64,000 bases of DNA from Bradyrhizobium sp. AZCC 1693 (GTDB lineage: Bacteria; Pseudomonadota; Alphaproteobacteria; Rhizobiales; Xanthobacteraceae). The notes beneath the pieces are model-generated. The model was not told where the DNA came from. It searched no databases and worked only from the letters and a program-made list of their open reading frames with translations. How positions within the stretch are numbered: position 1 is the stretch's first letter; each line of letters opens with the position of its first letter. The stretch lies in assembly GCF_036924745.1 (NCBI RefSeq), contig NZ_JAZHSD010000001.1, positions 4,340,001 to 4,404,000 of the forward strand. Direction: 5' to 3'. Below are positions 54,071 to 63,961 of this stretch, one piece after another. The position numbers and the translations under genes were made by a program.

Positions 54071-55510
54071 TTACAATAACGCCGGCTTCACCACGGGCAC
54101 AGGCAGCTTCGGCCCCCAGCGGGTCAGCATCACGCTGACGCACGACAGCACGCCGAGCAATACCATCGAGGCCGCCGCCAGCCTGAAGAAGTCCTGTGCG
54201 GTCGCATTGTGCGTGGACAGCCACCAGCCGCCGGTGCCGATAAACAGCAACCGCACGGTCTGCGCCAGCACCGGGCCGATCACCTTGGCCGCGCCCTGCG
54301 ATGAGAAATAGCATGTCGTGCTAAGGCCGAGGAAAGCATACATCGGCGCCGCCGTAGACAAATACTGCCGGCTGGCGGCGCGTACGCTCGCATCGTCGGT
54401 GAAGAGATTGACCCAGATGTCGGGGAATACAGCAATGACACTCGCAACCGCGCCGACCGAGACGAATGCGACGACCCCGGCGATCCAGCAGATCCTGCGG
54501 GCCCGCGCGATGCGCTCCGCGCCGATCGCCATGCCGACCATCGGCACCGAGGCGATGCCAACCGCAAATGAGATCGACGTCAGCATGAATTCGAGCCGCG
54601 CGCCGATGCCATAGCCGGCGAGGATTTCGGTGCCGAAGCTCGCCAGCATGTGGGTGAAGATGCTGATGGTCAAAACCGACTGCAGCGGCGAGAAACAGGA
54701 GATGGCGCCGACCTTCAGGATGTCGATGAACATCGGCATGCGAATGCGAAGGCCCCTGATCTTGGGAACGACGCGCGCGCGGCCCGAGAACAGATACCAG
54801 GACATCACGGAGATGCTGATCAGGTAGGCGATCAGCGAGCCGGCGGCGACGCCGCGCATGCCGAATTGCGGGATCGGGCCGAGGCCCAGGCCCAGCGTGC
54901 CGCCGAGAATGATCTGGCAGACGGCCGATGAGAGCATCATTAGTGACGGCAGCTTCATGTTGCCGGTGCCCCGCAAAATGCCGGAGATCGTGTTCATCAG
55001 CCACGGCACCACGGCGCCGCCGAAGAAAATTTGCGTATAGGCAACCGCCTGCGTCAGCACGTTACCGCGCCCGCCGAGCAGTTCGAGCAGCGCGGGCCCG
55101 AAGATCAGCATGCCCAGCATGAAGGTCAGGCCGAAGCAGAAGCCGATCAGGAGCGCATGCGCCGCCAGCGTCGAAGCTCGCTCGATATCGCCGGCGCCGA
55201 GCGCACGCGCGATCGCCGACGCCACGCCGCCGCCCATGGCTCCGCCCGACATGGTCATGGTCAGGATCACGATCGGGAATACCAGCGCCATCGCGGCCAG
55301 CGATTCCACGCCCAGGCGCCCGATATAGGAGGTCTCGGCGATGACCACGCAGGTACCGGCGGTCAGCGCGATCACGTTCGGCCAGGCCAGCCACAACAGC
55401 GTGCGCAGAATCGGGCCGTCGACGAGCGCGTTCTTCACCGGCGCCGCCAGTGGCGGAAGCGGGCGTTCTTTCTCGTCGACGGGAATTTCGGCAACGCCGA
55501 GGTCGGACAT
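54071..55510 (-). CDS. MATE-family efflux transporter
   Basis: Twelve-helix exporter of 479 aa. The MATE halves start LLWLAWPNVIALTAGTCVVI (near residue 40) and DILKVGAISCFSPLQSVLTI (near 260); GSGGAMGG-like glycines are in MTMSGGAMGGGVASAIARAL. It probably exchanges Na+ or H+ for organic cations. The frame is open to 55969, but the ATG at 55510 (MSDLGVAEIPVDEKE) gives a normal N-terminus. It shares little sequence with the MATE gene at 21926. Confidence 0.86.
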   Translation of the reverse strand: MSDLGVAEIPVDEKERPLPPLAAPVKNALVDGPILRTLLWLAWPNVIALTAGTCVVIAETSYIGRLGVESLAAMALVFPIVILTMTMSGGAMGGGVASAIARALGAGDIERASTLAAHALLIGFCFGLTFMLGMLIFGPALLELLGGRGNVLTQAVAYTQIFFGGAVVPWLMNTISGILRGTGNMKLPSLMMLSSAVCQIILGGTLGLGLGPIPQFGMRGVAAGSLIAYLISISVMSWYLFSGRARVVPKIRGLRIRMPMFIDILKVGAISCFSPLQSVLTISIFTHMLASFGTEILAGYGIGARLEFMLTSISFAVGIASVPMVGMAIGAERIARARRICWIAGVVAFVSVGAVASVIAVFPDIWVNLFTDDASVRAASRQYLSTAAPMYAFLGLSTTCYFSSQGAAKVIGPVLAQTVRLLFIGTGGWWLSTHNATAQDFFRLAAASMVLLGVLSCVSVMLTRWGPKLPVPVVKPALL

Positions 55511-55720
55511 TTCTGCTCCCCGCGCGCGGGCTTGGGTAGCCGCGACGCGCTGCTTCCTAGCATGGTGGGGAATGATTCCACGTGCGAATGGCGCAATGGG
55601 GGCCTGCGGGATTGCAGGCGGGGCGTCGCCGGCCGCCCATTTCACGCGAAATTCATGCCGGACCACACGAACGTTCAGGCGGGGGCCGCATTGTAAGATC
55701 AACCTCCCGAGGAACCCGCC

Positions 55721-57061
55721 ATGCGTAACAACCTCCTTCTCCAGGCAATATGCGTCGGTGCGCTGGCGCTGCCGCTTGCCGCCTGTAACGACCCCAGGGA
55801 TACCGCGACCGTGGCGCAGAGCTATGGTCCTTCGCCCAACCTGCCGCCGCCGGAACATTCGTGGATCCCGACGGTCGATATCGCGTCGGCCAGCCGCTGG
55901 ACCGACGGCGCCAAGCCGATCGCCGCCAACGGCATGACGGTCAATGCCTTCGCCACCGGGCTCGACCATCCGCGTACGGTCTATGTGCTGCCGAACGGCG
56001 ACGTGCTGGTCGCCGAAAGCAACGCGCCGCCGAAACCGGATGACGGCAAGGGCATCAAGGGTTTTATCTACAAGCAGGCGCAGAGCTGGGCGGGCGCGGG
56101 GGTTCCGAGCGCCAACCGCATCACGCTGCTGCGCGATGCCGACGGCGACGGCTTAGCCGAGACGCGAAGCACCTTCCTCAGCGGGCTGAATTCGCCGTTC
56201 GGAATGGTGCTGGTCGGCGAGGATTTCTATGTCGCCAATACCGATGCGATCATGAAGTTCGCCTATCGCGAAGGCGACACCAGGATCAGCGCCCCCGGCG
56301 TCAAGCTGGCGGACCTGCCCGCCGGCACGCTCAATCACCACTGGACCAAGGATCTCACGGCAAGCCCGGACGGCACCAAGCTCTATGCAACCGTCGGCTC
56401 CAACAGCAATGTGGCCGAGAACGGCATCGACGCCGAGAAGGATCGCGCCGCGGTGCTGGAAGTCGACCGTGCCAGCGGCCAATGGCGCGTGTTCGCCTCG
56501 GGCTTGCGCAACCCCAACGGCCCGGCCTGGAATCCGAAAACCGGCGAGCTCTGGGTCGTCGTCAACGAGCGCGATGAACTCGGCAACGATCTGGTGCCCG
56601 ACTACATGACCGCGGTGAAGGACGGCGCGTTCTACGGCTGGCCCTACAGCTATTACGGAGATCACGTCGACACGCGCGTCGAGCCGCGGCGGCCCGACCT
56701 GGTGCAGAAGGCGATGGCCCCGGATTATGCGCTCGGCGCCCATACGGCTTCGCTTGGGCTCGCCTTCAACACCGGCAATCTGTTTCCGCCCGAGATGGAA
56801 GGCGGCGCGTTCATCGGCCAGCACGGCTCGTGGAATCGCAAGCCGCGCGCCGGCTACAAGGTAATCTTCGTTCCGTTCAAGGATGGCAAGCCTTCGGGTG
56901 CGCCGCAGGACGTGCTGACCGGCTTTCTCAACGAGACGGGCGAGGCGCAGGGCCGCCCCGTCGGCGTGCGGCTCGACAAGCAGGGCGCGTTGCTCGTCGC
57001 CGACGACGTCGGCAACACGATCTGGCGCGTCACGCCGGCGGCGAAATCGGCATCGCGGTGA
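55721..57061 (+). CDS. Sorbosone-dehydrogenase-like lipoprotein (PQQ-type beta-propeller)
   Basis: Exported protein of 446 aa. The N-terminus carries the lipobox LAAC (residues 19-22), so it is probably lipid-anchored. The propeller starts [20 protein letters not shown] and includes [53 protein letters not shown] and [15 protein letters not shown], as in L-sorbosone/glucose dehydrogenases of the GDH-B type. Sugar oxidation with PQQ is the family role; the substrate is not known. Confidence 0.87.
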   Translation: MRNNLLLQAICVGALALPLAACNDPRDTATVAQSYGPSPNLPPPEHSWIPTVDIASASRWTDGAKPIAANGMTVNAFATGLDHPRTVYVLPNGDVLVAESNAPPKPDDGKGIKGFIYKQAQSWAGAGVPSANRITLLRDADGDGLAETRSTFLSGLNSPFGMVLVGEDFYVANTDAIMKFAYREGDTRISAPGVKLADLPAGTLNHHWTKDLTASPDGTKLYATVGSNSNVAENGIDAEKDRAAVLEVDRASGQWRVFASGLRNPNGPAWNPKTGELWVVVNERDELGNDLVPDYMTAVKDGAFYGWPYSYYGDHVDTRVEPRRPDLVQKAMAPDYALGAHTASLGLAFNTGNLFPPEMEGGAFIGQHGSWNRKPRAGYKVIFVPFKDGKPSGAPQDVLTGFLNETGEAQGRPVGVRLDKQGALLVADDVGNTIWRVTPAAKSASR

Positions 57062-57216
57062 TCCAAGCGCTGTCTTAGTCGGGTAGCCGACAAAGGGCAG
57101 TTCGGGTCGGACCTCCTACGAACGATAGTTCCGACGGTTAGCGGGAACAGGCGAGGCGACTCCACGTTGATCCCTGCGGTTCCGGTCGGTTCCGGTGCAG
57201 CGCGGGACGAATAGCC

Positions 57217-58440
57217 GTGTCGTCACAGGTTAACGTGCCCCTCAGCAACTTGCGCGCGATCACCATTGTCATCGTGGTCGCATTCCATTCCGTACTGCCA
57301 TATCTCGCATCACAACCATCCCATCCCTTTCAATTCGACGCGCCGCCCTATCGCTGGATCGCATTTCCTATTCTCGATCGGGAGCGCTGGTTCGGCTTCG
57401 ACCTGTTTTGCGCGTGGCAGGACGTCAGCCTGATGTCGCTGATGTTTTTCCTGGCCGGCCTATTCACGCCGACCAGCCTGGGTCGCAAGGGGACCCTCAC
57501 CTACCTTTTGGAGCGTTCGTGGCGGATCGGCCTGCCATTCGTCTTCGCCGTCGGCATTCTCAGTCCTCTCGCCTACTTCGCGTCCTATCGGCTGACGGCG
57601 GCCGATTCCTCCATCACTGCTTTCTGGCAACATTGGCGGGCGCTCCCGATGTGGCCTGCCGGTCCGCAATGGTTCTTGTGGCAAATCTTTCTCCTGGGCG
57701 CGGTTGCGGCCGCTCTCCACGCGCTCGCTCCACATTGGCTAAAGGCGTTGAGCGGGCTGGTAGCCCGCATTGCCGACTATCCGCTGAGGTTTTTCATCGG
57801 GCTCACAATGCTCTCCGCGTTGGCCTATGTGCCACTGGCGATGACCTTTACGCCGTGGGAATGGACCTTCCTCGGTCCATTTTCATTTCAGCTCAGCCGG
57901 CCATTGCACTATGTCGTCTATTTCTTCGCGGGATTTGCGATTGGCAGCCATCGACCCGAACACAGCATATTGCGTCCCGATGGTCCGCTTGCTCGTCATT
58001 GGCTGGCCTGGCTTGCCGCGGCCGTGGCCAGCATGTCCGTATGGGGCGGGCTCACATCGCTGACTATGCCAGACTGGCAGGCAAGCGCGCCGATCTCTCG
58101 CGTGGCTTCGGCGCTCGCGTTTCCGGTTGCTTCTGCGGCCGCCGCGCTGTGTCTGATCGCGATCTGCCTTCGGTTGTTGCGGTCGCGCCATCGCGTGCTC
58201 GACCGCCTCTCAAGCCATGCCTACGGCATCTATCTGGTGCATTACGTCATCGTGGTGTGGCTGCAATACGCGCTGCTCGACACCGATCTCGCGGCCATTG
58301 GCAAAGCAACTATCGTATTTGCAGCTGCGCTCACCCTCAGTCTGACTGCATGCGCCGGTCTGAAGATCGGAGTGAAGACGCTCGTTTGGCACCATTCCGA
58401 GCTGCGAGGCGAGAGAGCCATGACCAATCAATCGCCATAA
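57217..58440 (+). CDS. Acyltransferase-3-family membrane protein
   Basis: Integral membrane protein of 407 aa, GTG start, with about ten helices. NLRAITIVIVVAFHSVLPYL near residue 6 carries the conserved catalytic His region of acyltransferase 3; ERSWRIGLPFVFAVGIL and HAYGIYLVHYVIVVWLQYAL are also typical. It would O-acylate a sugar, peptide or lipid at the membrane. It heads a four-gene operon with an ABC exporter and an esterase. GC is slightly lower than upstream. Confidence 0.83.
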   Translation: MSSQVNVPLSNLRAITIVIVVAFHSVLPYLASQPSHPFQFDAPPYRWIAFPILDRERWFGFDLFCAWQDVSLMSLMFFLAGLFTPTSLGRKGTLTYLLERSWRIGLPFVFAVGILSPLAYFASYRLTAADSSITAFWQHWRALPMWPAGPQWFLWQIFLLGAVAAALHALAPHWLKALSGLVARIADYPLRFFIGLTMLSALAYVPLAMTFTPWEWTFLGPFSFQLSRPLHYVVYFFAGFAIGSHRPEHSILRPDGPLARHWLAWLAAAVASMSVWGGLTSLTMPDWQASAPISRVASALAFPVASAAAALCLIAICLRLLRSRHRVLDRLSSHAYGIYLVHYVIVVWLQYALLDTDLAAIGKATIVFAAALTLSLTACAGLKIGVKTLVWHHSELRGERAMTNQSP

Positions 58441-58452
58441 ACGGATGCCGAC

Positions 58453-59586
58453 ATGTCGCTGACACTGACACTTGCGTCCCGAAACCTGTTTCACGACCGG
58501 CTTCGCTTCGTCGCGACCCTCGTCGGAATCGTCTTCTCGGTCGTCCTTGTCATGATCCAGATGGGCCTGTTTCTCGGTTTCGGTCGAATGGTCACGACGA
58601 TGATTGACCATGCTTCGGCTGATTTCTGGATTCTGCCCAAGGGCGCCAAATGCTTTGAGGATCCTTCGCTCCTCGACGTCAAGCTGCGAGACCGCATCGC
58701 AACGGTTGAGGGCGTGAGTTCGGCGGTCCCGCTGGTGATCGGATTCTCGGACTGGCGGCTGGAAAGCGGCGAAGTGACGCCGGTGTTCATAGTGGGATCC
58801 GAGCTACGCGACGGCAGCTTGCAGCCGTTCAATGTCGTGGACGGCAACGTACAGACGTTGACGCAGGGCGCGAATGTTGCAGTCGACCGCTCCTATTTTG
58901 ACAGGCTCGGCGTGAGCGGCGTCGGCTCGACCGCGGAAATACGCGGCCGCAAGGTGCGCGTGGTCGCCATCACGGACGGAATTCGCTCGTTCGCCACGAC
59001 GCCTTACGTGTTTGTCGACCAGAAAAACGTGCGCATTTACACCGGAACGCCGCGCGATCGCGCCAGCAGTATCCTTGTTCGGCTGAAAAGCGATGCCGAT
59101 CGGGAGAAGGCCCTCAGCGCCATCCGCGCGCAGGCCGGCGAGGCGGAAGTTCTTACTTCAGACGATTTCAGTAGCCGCAGCCGGTCATTCTGGCTGTTCG
59201 GCACCGGCGCCGGAGCCGCGCTGTTTGCCGGTGCATTGCTCGGGATGATCGTCGGCACCGTGATCGTCGCGCAGACTCTCTACTCCAGCACCAAGGACCA
59301 TTTGAGCGAATTCGCCACGTTGCGTGCGATGGGTTCCTCGAACGCCTATATCTACGGTGTGATCATCTATCAGGCGCTCATCAATGCCGTGATCGGATTC
59401 TGCATCGCCGCGGGGATCGGCTCGCTCGTCGTCCAGATGACCGCGAAAAGTGCATTGCCGATCGTGATCACGCCATGGCTAATGGCGGCGCTGTTCGCCC
59501 TGACTGTGGTGATGTGCGTCGCGTCGGGTATCGGGGCGATCGTCCGTGTGGTGCGTATCGATCCAGCCACGGTGTTCATGCGATGA
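58453..59586 (+). CDS. FtsX/DevC-type ABC transporter permease
   Basis: Membrane protein of 377 aa. One N-terminal helix (RFVATLVGIVFSVVLVMIQM), a large periplasmic domain, then three helices (FGTGAGAALFAGALLGMIVG, IYQALINAVIGFCIAAGIGS, WLMAALFALTVVMCVASGIG). That is the MacB/DevC layout. Such permeases act with an ATPase and usually with a membrane-fusion protein, which is absent here. Its stop overlaps the ATPase start (ATGA). Confidence 0.86.
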   Translation: MSLTLTLASRNLFHDRLRFVATLVGIVFSVVLVMIQMGLFLGFGRMVTTMIDHASADFWILPKGAKCFEDPSLLDVKLRDRIATVEGVSSAVPLVIGFSDWRLESGEVTPVFIVGSELRDGSLQPFNVVDGNVQTLTQGANVAVDRSYFDRLGVSGVGSTAEIRGRKVRVVAITDGIRSFATTPYVFVDQKNVRIYTGTPRDRASSILVRLKSDADREKALSAIRAQAGEAEVLTSDDFSSRSRSFWLFGTGAGAALFAGALLGMIVGTVIVAQTLYSSTKDHLSEFATLRAMGSSNAYIYGVIIYQALINAVIGFCIAAGIGSLVVQMTAKSALPIVITPWLMAALFALTVVMCVASGIGAIVRVVRIDPATVFMR

Positions 59587-60317
59587 ATGATTACGTAATT
59601 GAAGCCAGGTCGGTGGAGAAGACGCTGGGTCGCGGCGCCGGCGAGGTGCAGGCGCTGCGCGGCATCGATCTCTCGCTGCGCCGGGGCGAGCTGACATTGC
59701 TGATGGGCCCCTCCGGCAGCGGCAAGACCACATTGCTGCTGGTTCTTGGATGCATGCTGACGCCGAACTCAGGTAGTATCACCGTATGCGGTACGCCGAC
59801 GTCCAACGCCGACAAGGAAGCACTTGCCAGGATTCGGCGCGAGCATGTTGGGTTCGTGTTCCAGTCCTATCATCTGTTCCCGACGCTGACCGCGGCCCAG
59901 AACGTGCAATTGGCGCTGGATATTCGCAGCGAACACGGCAGGCAGGCGGCGAAAAAGTCGCGGGAGGCCCTTGCAATGGTTGGGCTCGAGCAGAAGGCGG
60001 ATAGTTTGCCGGGTGGGCTCAGCGGCGGCGAGCAGCAAAGGGTCGCCATAGCGCGCGCGCTCGTCGCAAACCCTTCTGTCGTCCTCGCCGACGAGCCGAC
60101 CGGGGCGCTGGATGGAAAGAACGGCCGCAGCATCATGCGCATTCTCGCCGACACCGCCCATGAGCGCGAGCGAGCGGTGCTGGTCGTCACCCACGATCCG
60201 CGCGTCGTCCCGTTTGCGGATCGCATCGTCGAGATCGAGGACGGTCTCATCGTGGCAGAGCGACCTGGAGAGACTGACCGCCCGCGTTTGCCCAGGGCCG
60301 CGCCGTTCAGGGCTTGA
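59583..60317 (+). CDS. ABC transporter ATPase (DevA/LolD type)
   Basis: ATPase of 244 aa. Walker A is GPSGSGKTTLL near residue 43, the signature LSGGEQQRVAIARAL near 145, and Walker B VVLADEPTGALDG near 165; the H-loop His is in VVTHDPRV. It groups with LolD/MacB/DevA exporters. It is translationally coupled to the permease before it and followed 15 bases later by the esterase gene. An open frame from 59475 is an out-of-frame extension. Confidence 0.92.
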   Translation: MNDYVIEARSVEKTLGRGAGEVQALRGIDLSLRRGELTLLMGPSGSGKTTLLLVLGCMLTPNSGSITVCGTPTSNADKEALARIRREHVGFVFQSYHLFPTLTAAQNVQLALDIRSEHGRQAAKKSREALAMVGLEQKADSLPGGLSGGEQQRVAIARALVANPSVVLADEPTGALDGKNGRSIMRILADTAHERERAVLVVTHDPRVVPFADRIVEIEDGLIVAERPGETDRPRLPRAAPFRA

Positions 60318-60332
60318 GCGCAAGGACCAGCT

Positions 60333-61229
60333 ATGAGCGTGCGGGCCGAATTCCTGCGCATCGGTATTCGCATGTTGCTCAAGCGGCGCGGCGGAAATCT
60401 CGATGTCGAGCACTGGCGACGAAATATGCGTGCGATGGAGCGGTTTGTGCCGCGCCCGCCCGCCCGGAGCGCAACGGTCAAGATCGAGGCCGGTCGAGTG
60501 ACCCTTCACCAGGTCACCACGTCCGCATCCCGGCCCGAACGCAACGTGCTCTATCTCCACGGCGGCGCATATGTTTCCGGCGCACCTATCTATTACCGAC
60601 ATTTCCTTTGGCGGATTGCCGACGCCTTGGAAGCGCGCATCTGGGCGCTGGAATACCGCCTGGCTCCGGAGCACCCTTTTCCGGCAGCGCTTGAGGATGC
60701 CATGGAGGGCCATCATTGGCTTGCCGATCACACACCCGATATCGGTCAGTTGTTTGTGGCAGGAGATTCGGCTGGCGGCGGCCTGGCGCTGGGCCTGCTG
60801 TTGAGACTGCGTGACAACGGCAAACCGCTTCCCGCCGCGGCTGTCGCCTTGTCGCCCTGGACCGATCTGGCCCTGACCGGCTCCTCCTTGAAAACGAATG
60901 CAGCGGCCGATCCGATGCTGAACGCCGAGGATCTGCCCGGCTTGGCGAAACTCTATCTCGGCGGAATCGATCCGCGGACGCCCCACGCTTCGCCGCTCTA
61001 TGGCGATCCCGCCGGATTGCCGCCGGTGCTTATTCAGGTGGGCAGCGATGAAATTCTCAGGGACGACGCTGTCCGCATGGCGGAGAAGCTGCGCTCACAC
61101 AATTCGCGCAGCAAGATCGAGATATGGCGCCGCATGCCGCACGCCTGGCATTTGTTCGTGCCAATGCTGCCCGAGGCCCATCGGGCGATTGCGCAGATCG
61201 GGAAATTTATCTCCGGCGTGCGCGGCTGA
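60333..61229 (+). CDS. HSL-family alpha/beta hydrolase (esterase)
   Basis: Protein of 298 aa. The oxyanion motif is YLHGGAYVSG near residue 75, the nucleophile GDSAGGGLALG near 148, the acid in VGSDEILRDDAV and the His in MPHAWHLFVP. This is the hormone-sensitive-lipase family. As the last gene of the acyltransferase-ABC operon it may remove or transfer the acyl group set by the first gene; that is inference from position. Confidence 0.88.
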   Translation: MSVRAEFLRIGIRMLLKRRGGNLDVEHWRRNMRAMERFVPRPPARSATVKIEAGRVTLHQVTTSASRPERNVLYLHGGAYVSGAPIYYRHFLWRIADALEARIWALEYRLAPEHPFPAALEDAMEGHHWLADHTPDIGQLFVAGDSAGGGLALGLLLRLRDNGKPLPAAAVALSPWTDLALTGSSLKTNAAADPMLNAEDLPGLAKLYLGGIDPRTPHASPLYGDPAGLPPVLIQVGSDEILRDDAVRMAEKLRSHNSRSKIEIWRRMPHAWHLFVPMLPEAHRAIAQIGKFISGVRG

Positions 61230-61237
61230 TGCAAAGG

Positions 61238-62368
61238 TCAGACCCGGAAATGCTTGGAGAGCTTCAACCCCTGCGCCTGGTAGTTCGAGCCGATGCGCTG
61301 GCCGTACATGGCGTCGGGCCGCGACAGCATCTTCTCATAGACCAGCCGGCCGACGATCTGGCCGTGCTCGAGAATGAACGGTACCTCGCGCGAGCGCACT
61401 TCGAGCACCGCCCGCGCCCCCTGCCCGCCGGCGCCGGCATAGCCGAAGCCGGGATCGAAGAATCCGGCATAATGCACGCGGAATTCGCCGACCAGCGGAT
61501 CGAACGGCACCATTTCGGCGGCGTAATCCGGCGGCACCTGCACGGCTTCCTTCGATGCCAGGATATAGAACTCGCCGGGATCGAGGATCAGGCTGCCGTC
61601 CGGGCGGGCCGGAATCGGCTCCCAGAATTCGTCGACGGCATAGCCGCCACGGCGGTCGATATCGACGACGCCGGTGTGGCGCTTGGCGCGGTAGCCGACG
61701 AAGCCTGATGTATTTTCGCCGGAGAGATCGACGGACAGCGCCACGCCGTTGGCGAGATCGGCGTCGTCGATATCGACCAGCCGCTCGGCGCCGTGCAGCG
61801 CGTCGAGTTCGTCGGCGTTGAGGATGGCGTCACCGGTGCGGAAGCGCACCTGGCTGAGCCGTGAACCCTCGCGCAGCAGCACCGGAAACGTCTTCGGGCT
61901 GATCTCGGCATAGAGCGGGCCGTGATAGCCGGCGCCGATCATGTCGAAGCGGCGGGTGCCGTCGGCGATCACGCGGGTGAAGACATCGAGCCGCCCGGTC
62001 GAGCTTTTCGGATTGGCGGCCGCCACGATCTGCGGCGGCAGCGCGAGGCTCTCCAGCAGCGGCACGATGTAGACGCAATTGGTCTCGAGCACCGCGCCGT
62101 CGGAGAGGTCGATCTCGTGCAGCTTCAGCTCGTCGATGCGCTCGGCGACGGTTGAGCCGGGACCGGGCAGAAAGCTCGCGCGCACCCGGTAGGCGATGTC
62201 GCCAAGCCGCAGATCGAGGCTCGCCGGCTGGATCTGGCTTTCGACAAAGGGATATTCCGGCAGGATCAGGCCCGCATCTGCCATCGCCGCGATCATGCGG
62301 TCGGGCAGAATTCCGTTGGCGTCGGGCGGAAGCGTGAACGGCACGGCGCGATCCTCAATACGGCCCAA
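61238..62368 (-). CDS. dcd: 2'-deoxycytidine 5'-triphosphate deaminase, double-length
   Basis: Protein of 376 aa, about twice the 193 aa of E. coli Dcd. It appears to hold two trimeric-dUTPase-fold halves: the first with QIQPASLDLRLGDIAYRVRA and NPKSSTGRLDVFTRVIADG, the second with GFVGYRAKRHTGVVDIDRRG, DPGEFYILASKEAV and YAGFFDPGFGY. Alphaproteobacteria often have this long form. It converts dCTP to dUTP for dTTP synthesis. The gene is convergent with the esterase and divergent from metZ. Confidence 0.9.
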   Translation of the reverse strand: MGRIEDRAVPFTLPPDANGILPDRMIAAMADAGLILPEYPFVESQIQPASLDLRLGDIAYRVRASFLPGPGSTVAERIDELKLHEIDLSDGAVLETNCVYIVPLLESLALPPQIVAAANPKSSTGRLDVFTRVIADGTRRFDMIGAGYHGPLYAEISPKTFPVLLREGSRLSQVRFRTGDAILNADELDALHGAERLVDIDDADLANGVALSVDLSGENTSGFVGYRAKRHTGVVDIDRRGGYAVDEFWEPIPARPDGSLILDPGEFYILASKEAVQVPPDYAAEMVPFDPLVGEFRVHYAGFFDPGFGYAGAGGQGARAVLEVRSREVPFILEHGQIVGRLVYEKMLSRPDAMYGQRIGSNYQAQGLKLSKHFRV

Positions 62369-62460
62369 AACTCATCCAAACCTCGTAAATATGGGCTTTT
62401 AGGGGTTATCCGATGGCCGCCTTGACGGGAAGGGCGCGAGGTAATATCAGCATGACTTAT

Positions 62461-62520
62461 CCCGTGGTGATTTGAGCCGGCCGGCTTGCAGCCACGTTAA
62501 ATAAGTCGCTAAACAGGCCG
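62461..62520 (+). promoter_or_regulatory. SAM-II riboswitch
   Basis: The leader has the conserved SAM-II core: P1 strand CGTGG (62463-62467), loop TGATTTGAG, then TTGCAG, P1 partner CCACG (62492-62496), TTAAATAAG and CGCTAAA near the 3' side. This class binds S-adenosylmethionine and is found before met genes in alphaproteobacteria. It lies about 85 bases before metZ, followed by an attenuator-like stem set. Core and spacing are seen; ligand and OFF logic are from the class. Confidence 0.9.
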
Positions 62521-62535
62521 GGGACACGTGTGATC

Positions 62536-62569
62536 CCGGCCTGTGGAAATTTTTCCAGGCCGGTTTTTT
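62536..62569 (+). terminator. Attenuator terminator behind the SAM-II aptamer
   Basis: CCGGCCT (62536-62542) pairs with AGGCCGG (62557-62563), helped by GG/CC in the loop side, followed by six T. The left strand can instead pair, over nine bases, with CAGGCCGGG (62514-62522), which abuts the aptamer. The two hairpins exclude each other. Confidence 0.8.
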
Positions 62570-62606
62570 GTGACCATTTTTCAATGGTGGTCATGGCGGA
62601 GGTCAC

Positions 62607-63800
62607 ATGTCTGAGACTGGTTCTACCAAGCATTATCGTCCCGAAACCCGCCTTGTCCATGGCGGCACGCTGCGCTCGCAATTCGGCGAGACGTCGGAGG
62701 CGCTGTTCCTAACCCAAGGCTACGTCTACGACAGCGCGGAGCAGTGCGAGGCCCGATTCAAGGGCCAGGATCCCGGCTTTATCTATTCGCGCTATTCCAA
62801 CCCGACGATCGAGATGTTCGAGCGCCGCATGATCCAACTCGAGGGCGCGGAAGCCGCGCGCTCGACCGCAACCGGCATGGCCGCGGTGACGACCGCGATC
62901 CTCGCACCGCTCCGGGCCGGCGACCACGTGGTCGCTTCGAAAGCCCTGTTCGGCTCGTGCCTTTACGTGGTGCAGGATCTGCTGCCGCGCTACGGCATCG
63001 AGACGACGCTGGTCGACGGTCTTGATCTCGACCAGTGGCAGCGCGCGTTGCGGCCGAACACCAGGTCCTTCTTCCTGGAGAGCCCGACCAATCCGACGCT
63101 CGACGTGCTCGACATCCCGGCGATTGCCGAGATCGCGCACAGTGGCGGCGCACGGCTGATCGTCGATAACGTCTTCGCCACGCCGATCTGGCAGAGCCCG
63201 CTTTCGCTCGGCGCCGACGTCGTGGTCTACTCCGCGACCAAGCATATCGACGGCCAGGGCCGCTGCCTGGGCGGCATCATCCTGTCGTCGGAAGCTTTCA
63301 TCGCCGAGCACATCCACAACTTCATGCGCCAGACCGGGCCGTCGCTCTCGCCGTTCAACGCCTGGGCCCTGCTCAAGGGCCTGGAGACGCTTGGCGTGCG
63401 CGTGCGCGCGCAGACCGAGACGGCGGGCAAGGTCGCCGACGTGCTCGCGTCGCACCCGAAGATTTCGCGGCTGATCTATCCCGGCCGCGCGGATCATCCG
63501 CAGGCGGCGCTGGTGAAGAAGCAGATGCGCGCCGGCTCGACGCTGGTCGGCTTCGAGGTCAAGGGCGGCAAGCAGGCCGCGTTCCGCTGCCTCAACGCGC
63601 TGCAGATCGCGCGCATCTCGAATAATCTCGGCGACGCCAAGAGCCTCGTCACCCATCCTGCGACCACGACGCATCAGCGCCTGACGCCGGAGGCGCGCGC
63701 CGAACTCGGCATCAGCGAAGGTTTCATTCGCTTCTCGGCCGGGCTCGAGCATGCCGATGATCTGATCGAGGATTTTGCGGCGGCGCTGGAGAAGGCGTGA
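62607..63800 (+). CDS. metZ: O-succinylhomoserine sulfhydrylase
   Basis: PLP enzyme of 397 aa that makes homocysteine from O-succinylhomoserine and sulfide in methionine synthesis. It starts RPETRLVHGGTLRSQFGETS; YSRYSNPT and the Cys/Met-metabolism PLP motif DVVVYSATKHIDGQGRCLGG, with the Schiff-base Lys in ATKH, are in place. The N-terminus and ETSEALFLTQGYVYDSAEQ identify the MetZ group. GGAGG precedes the ATG. It is controlled by the SAM-II riboswitch and attenuator upstream. Confidence 0.94.
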   Translation: MSETGSTKHYRPETRLVHGGTLRSQFGETSEALFLTQGYVYDSAEQCEARFKGQDPGFIYSRYSNPTIEMFERRMIQLEGAEAARSTATGMAAVTTAILAPLRAGDHVVASKALFGSCLYVVQDLLPRYGIETTLVDGLDLDQWQRALRPNTRSFFLESPTNPTLDVLDIPAIAEIAHSGGARLIVDNVFATPIWQSPLSLGADVVVYSATKHIDGQGRCLGGIILSSEAFIAEHIHNFMRQTGPSLSPFNAWALLKGLETLGVRVRAQTETAGKVADVLASHPKISRLIYPGRADHPQAALVKKQMRAGSTLVGFEVKGGKQAAFRCLNALQIARISNNLGDAKSLVTHPATTTHQRLTPEARAELGISEGFIRFSAGLEHADDLIEDFAAALEKA

Positions 63801-63822
63801 GTGATTGCAACGCATGACAATG

Positions 63823-63942
63823 TCGTCCCTGCGAACGCAGGGACCCATAACCACGGGGAATTGTGAGTTAGGCAAGACGTCTGCTACTGCCTTTGATCAT
63901 TTGGGCCGCGGCGTATGGGTCCCTGCGTGCGCAGGGACGACG
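63823..63942. repeat. Inverted-repeat element, family F
   Basis: GTCCCTGCGAACGCAGGGAC followed by CCATA on the left and TATGGGTCCCTGCG with CGCAGGGACGACG on the right, each a palindrome and together an inverted pair. It follows metZ and could end its transcript. Confidence 0.75.
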
Positions 63943-63961
63943 GTGATGCGTTAGCCCAGCG

